From: an uncultured Bacteroidales bacterium
GTDB lineage: Bacteria; Bacteroidota; Bacteroidia; Bacteroidales; Paludibacteraceae
Assembly (NCBI GenBank): GCA_946414805.1
Contig: CAMKPZ010000002.1
Location: forward strand, 124,001 to 188,000
Direction of reading: 5' to 3'
Length of the DNA: 64,000 bases
Positions 58,591 to 64,000 of this stretch are shown here, in pieces. Under the pieces are notes generated by a model. The model searched no databases and was not told where the DNA came from. It saw nothing but the letters and a program-made list of their open reading frames with translations. Numbering within the stretch: position 1 is the stretch's first letter; each line of letters starts with the position of its first letter. Both the position numbers and the translations under genes were made by a program.

Positions 58591-59244
58591 ATGACTGAGC
58601 AAGAATTGATAGAATTGTGTAGTATTGGTGAATCAACAACCGTGCAATACAAGTTGGATTTTACCACCCCGAAGCAGATAGCAGATCATTTGGATTTGCT
58701 TAAACCTGCCGCAATACGGCTGCTGGTGTTTGACAATCGCATTGAGATCATCAATCCGGGCTGCCTGCCGGATGGGCAGACCATTGACGAAATACTTTTA
58801 AGCAACTCTAATCCGCGTAATATATTGCTTGCTCAGTTTGGGTCACATACCATGCCTTACCGCGGCTTAGGTTCGGGCATTCCGCGTGTCGTTGCGACGA
58901 AATGCGATGTCGATTTTATTGACCGACCGGACGGGAACCAGTTTATCGCACGTATTTGGTTAACTGACCAAAAGAACGAAGTTACTACCCAAAAGGACTT
59001 GGATGCACTGGATTCTACTACCCAAAAGAAGGAAACAACTGTCCGAAAGCCGTTGAATACTACCCAAAAGCGTATTTTGGAGTATCTAAAGGACTACCCG
59101 AAAGCCACTCGCATAGAAATAGCCGATGCATTGGGAGATATTACGGAGAGTGGTGTCAAGTTCAACATCGGGCTTCTTCAGCAGCATGGCTATCTCCGTC
59201 GCAGAAACGGCCGCAAAGACGGTCATTGGGAGATCATTGAATAA
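58591..59244 (+). CDS. AlbA_2/HATPase_c_4 protein with large internal deletion
   Basis: 217 residues. Residues 1-34 (MTEQELIELCSIGESTTVQY and KLDFTTPKQIADH) are the start of an AlbA_2-type DNA-binding domain. From 36 on (LKPAAIRLLVFDNRIEIINP, GCLPDGQTIDE, YRGLGSGIPR) it continues in the C-terminal part of the HATPase_c_4 domain. The C-terminus (about 155-217) is a winged helix. Full-length relatives are over 400 residues, so some 250 residues are missing at about 33-37 with the frame kept. ATP binding is unlikely. Either a remnant or a minimal DNA-binding protein. Confidence 0.72.
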   Translation: MTEQELIELCSIGESTTVQYKLDFTTPKQIADHLDLLKPAAIRLLVFDNRIEIINPGCLPDGQTIDEILLSNSNPRNILLAQFGSHTMPYRGLGSGIPRVVATKCDVDFIDRPDGNQFIARIWLTDQKNEVTTQKDLDALDSTTQKKETTVRKPLNTTQKRILEYLKDYPKATRIEIADALGDITESGVKFNIGLLQQHGYLRRRNGRKDGHWEIIE

Positions 59245-59249
59245 TTAAA

Positions 59250-59297
59250 ACAAAAATCCGCCTATGGCATAAAACAACAGACAAACAACATACATAA
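59250..59297 (+). repeat. ATGGCATAA direct repeat, copy 1
   Basis: The first 33 bp are identical to 60649-60681, containing AAATCCGCCT-ATG-GCA-TAA, and similarity continues about 15 bp further. Looks like a gene leader and start codon with a stop two codons later. Confidence 0.9.
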
Positions 59298-59328
59298 TAC
59301 AAAAAATCACTAAAAATGATGTATGCAC

Positions 59329-59359
59329 TTGCACATGTCATTTTTTTTGTGTACCTTTG
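59329..59359 (+). promoter_or_regulatory. Promoter of the KilA-N module
   Basis: TTGCACATGTC, 20-bp spacer after TTG, TACCTTTG (59352-59359). Confidence 0.82.
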
Positions 59360-59385
59360 CAGCGCAAAATGAAAATTAATCTATT

Positions 59386-59517
59386 ATGGGAACGTTATTA
59401 GGTAATAATTCAAAAGAGCAGAAAACCGATAAAGGCAATCGCTTGTATGAGTTCCGACGCGTACAGAGCGAGGAATTGCAACAGTACCGGATTCCTTCAT
59501 ATGGTTATTTGGCATAA
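59386..59517 (+). CDS. 43-residue hypothetical protein
   Basis: 43 codons from ATG 59386 after the promoter: MGTLLGNNSKEQKTDKGNRL followed by YEFRRVQSEELQQYR and IPSYGYLA. Charged, no membrane segment. The stop overlaps the next ATG (TAATG), implying coupled translation or a frameshifted single gene. No family recognised. Confidence 0.45.
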   Translation: MGTLLGNNSKEQKTDKGNRLYEFRRVQSEELQQYRIPSYGYLA

Positions 59518-59765
59518 TGCTTCCTCACTATCCTTATACTTTTCTTGGGGCTAATTTGCTGGGCGAAAGCGATCACGAAACGAAGCGTTTCCGAGTTTAT
59601 CGCCGTGTTCTGACGACTTACTTTTCAGAAGAACATTTCCTGCATTACCAGATTGTTGAGAAAAGTGCTTATGCATTAGTTCGTCGTCACGTAGTAAATA
59701 ACAATCCCGGAATAATCAAAGAAATAAGTACCTATTTCTCTGATAATTATACTGACTTTGACTAA
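59517..59765 (+). CDS. 82-residue hypothetical protein before KilA-N gene
   Basis: 82 residues, His/Tyr/Arg-rich (FRVYRRVLTTYFSEEHFLHY), with no signal peptide. Starts in the stop of the 43-codon frame and ends 28 bp before the KilA-N start. Not recognised. It could be a co-transcribed partner, or with the preceding frame the broken remnant of one gene. Confidence 0.45.
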   Translation: MLPHYPYTFLGANLLGESDHETKRFRVYRRVLTTYFSEEHFLHYQIVEKSAYALVRRHVVNNNPGIIKEISTYFSDNYTDFD

Positions 59766-59793
59766 TGACCATATAACAAAAAGAAATCCGCCT

Positions 59794-60630
59794 ATGGCAA
59801 AGAAACGTACTATACAGGTAGGGAATGACGAAGTAGTAATTATCAAGCAGCAAACAGAGGATTACATCTCGCTGACCGATATGGCGCGGTATAAAAATGC
59901 CGAAGCTACGGGTTTGGTTATCTCTCACTGGCTTTCTACGCGCTATGCGGTGGACTTCTTGGGTATTTGGGAGCGCATTAATAATCCCGATTTTAATGTT
60001 ACGGAATTCAGTAATATTAGAATGGAGGCAGGCACGAATGGATTTGTCCTGACGAGCAAACAATGGATAGAACGGACCAACGCCATCGGTATAGTAGCCA
60101 CTCCCGGCAGATACGGAGGTACTTATGCGCATAAAGATATTGCTTTTGAGTTTGCATCTTGGCTTAGTCCTGAATTCAAGTTCTATCTCATTCGCGAGTA
60201 CCAACGCCTCAAAGATGACGAAACTGACCGTCTGAAATTAGGTTGGAGCGTGCAGCGCACTCTTTCTAAAATCAATTACCGTATTCATACGGACGCTATC
60301 AAAGACACACTTGTTCCGCCGGAGGTAACACCGCAACAACTCACAGGCATATACGCATCAGAAGCCGATCTGTTGAACGTAGCCTTGTTTGGAATGACGG
60401 CTATCCAGTGGCGGGTGGCGAACCCGGATAAAGAAGGCAACATGCGTGATTATGCTACTTTGGAACAACTGGTAGTGTTAAGTAATATGGAGAGTTTGAA
60501 CGCTGTATTTATCCGTCAGGGTTTGTCCTCTGCTGAACGGCTGCGTCAACTCAACCAGATTGCAATTACCCAGATGCGTTCACTTATTGAGAATAACGAA
60601 ATCAAACGCCTTACCGAAGGCAACGATTAA
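59794..60630 (+). CDS. KilA-N domain protein
   Basis: 278 residues from ATG 59794. The KilA-N domain spans about 10-115: DYISLTDMARYKN, VISHWLSTRYAVDFLGIWER and the GGTYAHKDIAFEFASWLSPE end are clear. The C-terminal half is helical and Leu/Arg/Glu-rich (INYRIHTDAIKDTLVPPEVT; SSAERLRQLNQIAI). KilA-N proteins are DNA-binding and typical of phages and mobile DNA, but chromosomal copies are common in Bacteroidota. The leader AAATCCGCCTATGGCA is the same as in the direct repeats at 59250 and 60649. Confidence 0.85.
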   Translation: MAKKRTIQVGNDEVVIIKQQTEDYISLTDMARYKNAEATGLVISHWLSTRYAVDFLGIWERINNPDFNVTEFSNIRMEAGTNGFVLTSKQWIERTNAIGIVATPGRYGGTYAHKDIAFEFASWLSPEFKFYLIREYQRLKDDETDRLKLGWSVQRTLSKINYRIHTDAIKDTLVPPEVTPQQLTGIYASEADLLNVALFGMTAIQWRVANPDKEGNMRDYATLEQLVVLSNMESLNAVFIRQGLSSAERLRQLNQIAITQMRSLIENNEIKRLTEGND

Positions 60631-60648
60631 ATACAAACATAGTAACAA

Positions 60649-60697
60649 ACAAAAATCCGCCTATGGCATAAAACAACAGACTAAAAACATACATAAA
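60649..60697 (+). repeat. ATGGCATAA direct repeat, copy 2
   Basis: Begins with a 33-bp exact match to 59250-59282 and stays similar for about 15 bp more. Lies just after the KilA-N gene. Confidence 0.9.
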
Positions 60698-60720
60698 AAA
60701 TAAAGCATTCAGCTAAGAAC

Positions 60721-60854
60721 TTGGAATCTTGAAAACTGGACACTTTCAGATTACCAACCAAGAACAAGGCTTTTGAGTGCTCATGCGTAAGCGTGAGCCT
60801 TGTTCAGTGGATATTTGGTTGGTATAGGTAGTCCAGAATTCCTCAAGATTCCAA
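60721..60854. ncRNA. 134-bp nested hairpin, possible structured RNA or MITE-like element
   Basis: Four perfectly complementary segments nest. TTGGAATCTTGA (60721-60732) pairs with 60843-60854, CTGGAC (60736-60741) with 60831-60836, TACCAACCAA (60752-60761) with 60815-60824, and GAACAAGGCT (60762-60771) with 60796-60805. The apex GCTCATGC-GTAA-GCGTGAGC gives an alternative 8-bp stem. AGCTAA occurs on both flanks (60711-60716, 60860-60865). Strand and function are unknown; could also act as DNA. Confidence 0.55.
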
Positions 60855-60964
60855 ATTGAAGCTAACAAGCCTCACGTTTTTCGTATATATGCATAAACAA
60901 ATAATAAAACGGAGTAAGCCGAAAATCCGATAAAGAGTAGGCGTATTGTTAAAATTCTGTAGTA

Positions 60965-61225
60965 ATGGAAACAAAAATTAAGTTTACCCTTGAAGGGTAC
61001 AATGTATGGGGATTCAAAAAGCCCGGATTTTATGATTACAAAACACAAAAAGAACGAGACTTCGCCATGAGAGAAAGAACAGGTGTTTTATTGGAAATGA
61101 CCTCGAAGCCATTTTACAAAGAAGATGGTTCACATGAGGATTTCCCCTGTGCAATTGTAAAAGATGATACAGATGGGAATATATACAAGATAAATCCAGA
61201 AAATATTCAATATTATAACAATTAA
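60965..61225 (+). CDS. 86-residue hypothetical protein
   Basis: 86 residues, soluble, aromatic and charged (FTLEGYNVWGFKKPGFYDYK; FPCAIVKDDTDGNIYKINPE). Possibly a small beta-barrel. Codon use is AT-richer than in the housekeeping genes. Followed 12 bp later by the lipoprotein gene, so probably co-transcribed. Not recognised. Confidence 0.5.
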   Translation: METKIKFTLEGYNVWGFKKPGFYDYKTQKERDFAMRERTGVLLEMTSKPFYKEDGSHEDFPCAIVKDDTDGNIYKINPENIQYYNN

Positions 61226-61237
61226 TCATATATCAAG

Positions 61238-62146
61238 ATGAAAAAGATTTTTATTATGTATGCCTCCATTGTTTTGGCATTCTGTTTGTCTGCATGTAAC
61301 GGAAATAAACCTGATTTTAGTACAAAAGAAAATGACTTGACCGTTATCACAAAATTAAATATTCCGAGAATTGTTGAAAGCATATACGACTTGCCCAAAT
61401 CGGAATATCAAACCTCTTTGGCAAATTACGGTTTTACCGAATTACCAGACCGTGAATATATACCGGATTATAGCGACACCTATGAACCAACTAACAAATG
61501 GCTTCTCACAAGTAAGCCATACAATGAGGGTACGAAATTCGTAGCCGATGGAGTTGCAGGAGTATATATAGATATTGAAGAGAATGGAGATTCTGTTGAA
61601 TATGTTACTGCTTATGTTTATTATCCCAATGACGCAAATTTAGAGTATCTGGATGCATATAAAAAGATATCTAATGATGCATATTCAAGAAAACAACTCC
61701 TTGGGTATGGAGATTATCTTTACACGGGAAATGAGGATCATGAGACTTATTTTTACGCAGACTGTTCTTCATGGATGTATCAGACCAAACAATATGGCTC
61801 CAATCTTTTGACCATGTATATGAGAATACATGAAGATGCTATCTGCAATACTCATGATGAATTTATGAACACTATTAGGGACTACATTGAACGTGGTTAT
61901 CTTGTAATTGATCGTCAAGATGGTTTTGTTGAGGAATACGGAATTTATTCATTTCATGATAATCAAGATGTGAACGAAACTAATACTGATGGATATACGC
62001 TCTCCTTGGATTCTCCGTACGACGATCATATGGAATTTGAGTCGATATTGGATGATGCTGGCTATCATGTATTTTATTCTTCCGGGATTCATGTTAGCAT
62101 TATGTACCGCCGTGATAAAACTCAAGGCGGAGTAATGGGAAACTGA
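61238..62146 (+). CDS. Lipoprotein, function unknown (AT-rich)
   Basis: 302 residues. Signal MKKIFIMYASIVLAFCLSAC with the lipidated Cys20. The mature part is acidic and Tyr-rich without a family I recognise (YDLPKSEYQTSLANYGFTEL; VEYVTAYVYYPNDANLEYLD). A C-terminal segment shows FESILDDAGYHVFYSSGIHV. AT-rich codon choice (AAT, TAT, GAT, AAA) differs from neighbouring core genes and suggests recent acquisition. With the 86-residue gene it forms the end of the accessory block. Confidence 0.6.
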   Translation: MKKIFIMYASIVLAFCLSACNGNKPDFSTKENDLTVITKLNIPRIVESIYDLPKSEYQTSLANYGFTELPDREYIPDYSDTYEPTNKWLLTSKPYNEGTKFVADGVAGVYIDIEENGDSVEYVTAYVYYPNDANLEYLDAYKKISNDAYSRKQLLGYGDYLYTGNEDHETYFYADCSSWMYQTKQYGSNLLTMYMRIHEDAICNTHDEFMNTIRDYIERGYLVIDRQDGFVEEYGIYSFHDNQDVNETNTDGYTLSLDSPYDDHMEFESILDDAGYHVFYSSGIHVSIMYRRDKTQGGVMGN

Positions 62147-62225
62147 TGAAGGTCGCGTGAATGCCCCCGAATCTTAATAATCGTATACTTTTTTGCCCCC
62201 AAACAGCCCGAATTTGAGTCGGGTT

Positions 62226-62271
62226 AATGTCGAGGTTAAGTCGAGGGCAAGTCGTGGTTAAGCCGTGGTCA
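62226..62271 (+). repeat. 11-bp phased array (AGTCGNGGNNA), second site
   Basis: ATGTCGAGGTTA, AGTCGAGGGCA, AGTCGTGGTTA, AGCCGTGGTCA. Shares 29 identical bases with the array at 25337-25381 upstream of exbB. Confidence 0.9.
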
Positions 62272-62516
62272 GAACAAATCTTAATAATCGTAAACTTTTT
62301 GAGCCGGTGTACGTAAAGACACACTCCTATTGTTCTGATTCGTACTTTCTCGGGTCGTTCTCAGGACATGGTCCCGTGATGGTCCTGTTCTTATCCGCAC
62401 ATTCGCGCGGAACGATTATTACTTATCCGTACATCCTCATTGCTATCCGCAAACCTCTGTCCGTCGGCTCAAAACGGCATAAAATAACGGAAAAAATAAA
62501 AAAGTGCTTCTAAAAT

Positions 62517-62547
62517 TTGGTCAATTCAAAAAAAAGTAGTATCTTTG
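62517..62547 (+). promoter_or_regulatory. rimP-nusA promoter
   Basis: TTG (62517-62519), 20 bp, TATCTTTG (62540-62547). Confidence 0.82.
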
Positions 62548-62556
62548 CACCGTGAA

Positions 62557-62613
62557 ATGAACGAGGGGACCCGAGTGGTTCCCTCGCTCCCGTAAAAATG
62601 GAGATGTGTCTCC
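62557..62613 (+). promoter_or_regulatory. Structured leader of rimP
   Basis: Hairpin 1 at 62562-62586: ten pairs, CGAGGGGACC/GGTTCCCTCG, 5-base loop. Hairpin 2 at 62600-62613: GGAGA-tgtg-TCTCC. A 12-codon frame (MNEGTRVVPSLP, 62557-62595) overlaps hairpin 1. Could be a translation- or transcription-control leader. Confidence 0.45.
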
Positions 62614-62643
62614 GGTTTCTCTGGGATGGAAAGGAAGTGAATT

Positions 62644-63165
62644 ATGATAGACAAACAGCAATTACAAGCATGGATTGAGGAGTACCTCAACGGTACCGGT
62701 TATGAGTTGATCACCCTCGGCGTTTCGGCGGCGAACGATATCCTCGTGGAGGTGGACCGTCTGGCAGGCGTGGATGTGGATTTCTGCGCGGAGCTGAACC
62801 GCTATCTCGTTGAGAAGATTGAGAATTCGGCTGCCGGCCTTCAGCCGTCGGACTTGGATTACTCTCTTGAGGTCGGTAGCGTGAGCCTGACCGATCCTTT
62901 CAAGACCAAGATGCAGTTCGAGAAGAACCTCGGCCATGATGTGGAGGTGCTGGCTGTCGAAAGTCAGCCGTCGAAAGACCGTCCTGCGGACGCAAAGACC
63001 GTCAAGTTCCGCGGTCAGCTCGTCTCCGTCGACGAGGAGACTTTCTCCGTCGATTGCGAGGAGAAAGTGGCGGTGGAAGGCAAGAAACGCAAAGAGACAC
63101 GGATCGTCACCCACACCTGGCGCTACGACGAACCCAAATATGTGAAATATGATTTAAAATTCTAA
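62644..63165 (+). CDS. rimP: Ribosome maturation factor RimP
   Basis: 173 residues. The N-terminal domain has ILVEVDRLAGVDVDFCAELN, where the usual RimP block reads xxDCxxxS; the C-terminal SH3-like domain (about 95-165) has VKFRGQLVSVDEETFSVDCE. It binds pre-30S subunits during assembly. Standard gene order rimP-nusA; the next start is nine bases downstream. Confidence 0.9.
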   Translation: MIDKQQLQAWIEEYLNGTGYELITLGVSAANDILVEVDRLAGVDVDFCAELNRYLVEKIENSAAGLQPSDLDYSLEVGSVSLTDPFKTKMQFEKNLGHDVEVLAVESQPSKDRPADAKTVKFRGQLVSVDEETFSVDCEEKVAVEGKKRKETRIVTHTWRYDEPKYVKYDLKF

Positions 63166-63173
63166 TATACAAA

Positions 63174-64000
63174 ATGGCAGCAAGCAAACAAGAGTCAATC
63201 AACCTGATTGACATTTTCTCGGAATTCAATGAATTCAAACGCATTGACAAACAGACTTTTATCAATGTGCTCAAGGACTCTTTCACCTCCGTTATCACGA
63301 AGATGTACGGCTCCGCGGCTAACTACGATGTGATCGTCAACCCCGACAAAGGAGACTTGGAGATCTATCGTAACCGTCTGGTGATGGAGGACGACGATGT
63401 AGCGAACCCTGACACCCAGATCGCACTCTCCGATGCACTCAAACTCGATGACGAGGCAGAGGTGGGAGAAGAGGTAACCGACAAGGTGGATATGGCTTCT
63501 TTCGGACGCCGTATGATCCTCAATCTCCGTCAGACTCTCGCTTCGAAGATCCTTGAGCTCCAGAAAGAGAGCCTCTACCAGAAATACAAAGAGATGATCG
63601 GTCAGGTGGTGTCCGGCGAACTCTATCAGGTATGGAAGAAAGAGATGCTTCTCCTTGACGAGGAGGGCAACGAGCTCTATCTCCCGAAACAGAACCAGAT
63701 CCCTACGGATTTCTACCGCAAGGGTGAGATCGTTCGCGCCGTAGTGGTGCAGGTGGACAACAAGAACCAGACCCCGAAAATCATTCTCTCCCGTACCGCA
63801 CCGCTCTTCCTGCAGCGTCTCTTCGAGCAGGAGGTGCCGGAGGTGAAGGAAGGACTGATCGCCATCAAGAACATCGCCCGTATTCCGGGTGAGCGCGCCA
63901 AAGTGGCTGTGGAGACTTTCGACGACCGCATCGATCCGGTCGGCGCCTGCGTGGGTGTGAAGGGTGCGCGTATTCATGGTATCGTGCGCGAACTCCGAAA
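63174..64000 (+). CDS. nusA: Transcription termination/antitermination factor NusA, N-terminal part
   Basis: 275 codons from ATG 63174; the frame is open to the window edge, so the gene continues beyond. N-terminal RNA-polymerase-binding domain (NLIDIFSEFNEFKRIDKQTF), S1 domain (about 130-205, GQVVSGELYQVWKKEMLLLD ... PKIILSRTAPLFL) and the beginning of KH1 (RIPGERAKVAV, DPVGACVGVKGARIHGIV). It modulates pausing, termination and antitermination. Directly after rimP. Confidence 0.95.
   Translation, partial: MAASKQESINLIDIFSEFNEFKRIDKQTFINVLKDSFTSVITKMYGSAANYDVIVNPDKGDLEIYRNRLVMEDDDVANPDTQIALSDALKLDDEAEVGEEVTDKVDMASFGRRMILNLRQTLASKILELQKESLYQKYKEMIGQVVSGELYQVWKKEMLLLDEEGNELYLPKQNQIPTDFYRKGEIVRAVVVQVDNKNQTPKIILSRTAPLFLQRLFEQEVPEVKEGLIAIKNIARIPGERAKVAVETFDDRIDPVGACVGVKGARIHGIVRELR

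Larger units (their letters stand above)
60631..60964. other. 334-bp intergenic region with direct repeat and nested hairpin
   Basis: No gene supported. It holds the second ATGGCATAA direct repeat and the 134-bp inverted-repeat structure. Confidence 0.85.
62147..62643. other. 497-bp intergenic region before rimP
   Basis: No gene supported. It contains a direct repeat (TTAATAATCGTAWACTTTTT at about 62174 and 62281), an 11-bp phased array, a TATCCG-rich stretch (about 62395-62450), the rimP promoter and two leader hairpins. Confidence 0.75.

Noticed and set aside
59386..60630. Prophage call based on the KilA-N gene
   Set aside because: No integrase, terminase, capsid, lysis or repressor gene nearby; KilA-N alone is not enough.
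60721..60854. Integron attC site
   Set aside because: The folded shape is similar, but the required R-box consensus (RYYYAAC/GTTRRRY) is not found at the ends and no integrase is in the window.
62265..62513. 82-codon frame at 62265-62513
   Set aside because: Runs through the repeat region and simple TATCCG-rich DNA, no start context or motif; composition is not protein-like.

Overview
The window reads as one chromosomal segment of a member of the Bacteroidota, most likely an uncultured gut- or rumen-type Bacteroidales. The evidence is a RagA/SusC-RagB/SusD pair, DUF3078, DUF4421 and DUF4293 proteins, a class I fumarase, C-termini resembling type IX secretion sorting signals, and promoters of the Bacteroidota type (TTG, 20 bp, TAnnTTTG) with almost no Shine-Dalgarno sequences. 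The exact genus is inference. Nearly everything is housekeeping. The exception is an accessory, AT-richer block at about 58.6-62.5 kb.

Layout. 0-4 kb: end of a MIP18/DUF59 gene, LpxH-type hydrolase, MazG, a lipoprotein, tRNA-Leu(UAG), M16 peptidase. 4-14.6 kb: RagA/RagB-like importer, a Big_2 lipoprotein, and secreted M6 and C10 peptidases, together a plausible protein-degradation and peptide-uptake locus. 15-24.5 kb: a dcw cluster (mraZ-rsmH-ftsL-ftsI-murE-mraY-murD-ftsW) that stops at ftsW, followed by pdxJ. 25.4-28.2 kb: ExbB-ExbD-TonB-type energy transduction, a DJ-1 protein and a small lipoprotein. 28.3-30.6 kb: queosine-precursor genes queF-queC-queD-queE (minus strand). 30.6-35.4 kb: DUF4421 protein and a large Ig-like/T9SS-type protein. 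35.8-39.4 kb: DUF3078 barrel, a coiled-coil protein with ZapA, RNase Y. 39.4-49.3 kb: TrmN6-type methyltransferase, a DsbD/ArsG-type permease, fumarase, degenerate M23 protein, Dxr, RseP, an acyltransferase, DUF4293, MscS, RlmN. 49.3-58.5 kb: LytTR regulator, SGNH-like protein, YidC, a barrel protein, DeoD, KdsB, Mfd. 58.6-62.1 kb: an internally deleted AlbA_2/HATPase gene, two small unknown genes, a KilA-N gene, a large nested hairpin and an unknown lipoprotein. 62.6 kb to the end: rimP-nusA.

The most unusual signal is not a gene. The window is peppered with short degenerate tandem arrays, mostly of 7-9 bp words (RTCAGCC, CAATNNC, CATTTRC, TTAAACTG, GAAGGTTT and others). They sit exactly at gene junctions, where they supply stop or start codons, and also in frame inside conserved enzymes (MazG, M16 peptidase, RsmH, MurE, Mfd). 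One 59-bp hairpin element occurs once in frame in rsmH and once in the non-coding ftsL-ftsI spacer. A second family consists of 11-bp-phased arrays upstream of genes, in two cases joined to an AT-rich palindrome. Promoters share an extended -33 motif, TTGCAYATGTC. The LytTR gene is preceded by three 9-bp repeats spaced 20-21 bp apart. Near the end of the accessory block lies a 134-bp near-palindromic nested hairpin. All of this was read by eye; none of it was checked against databases.
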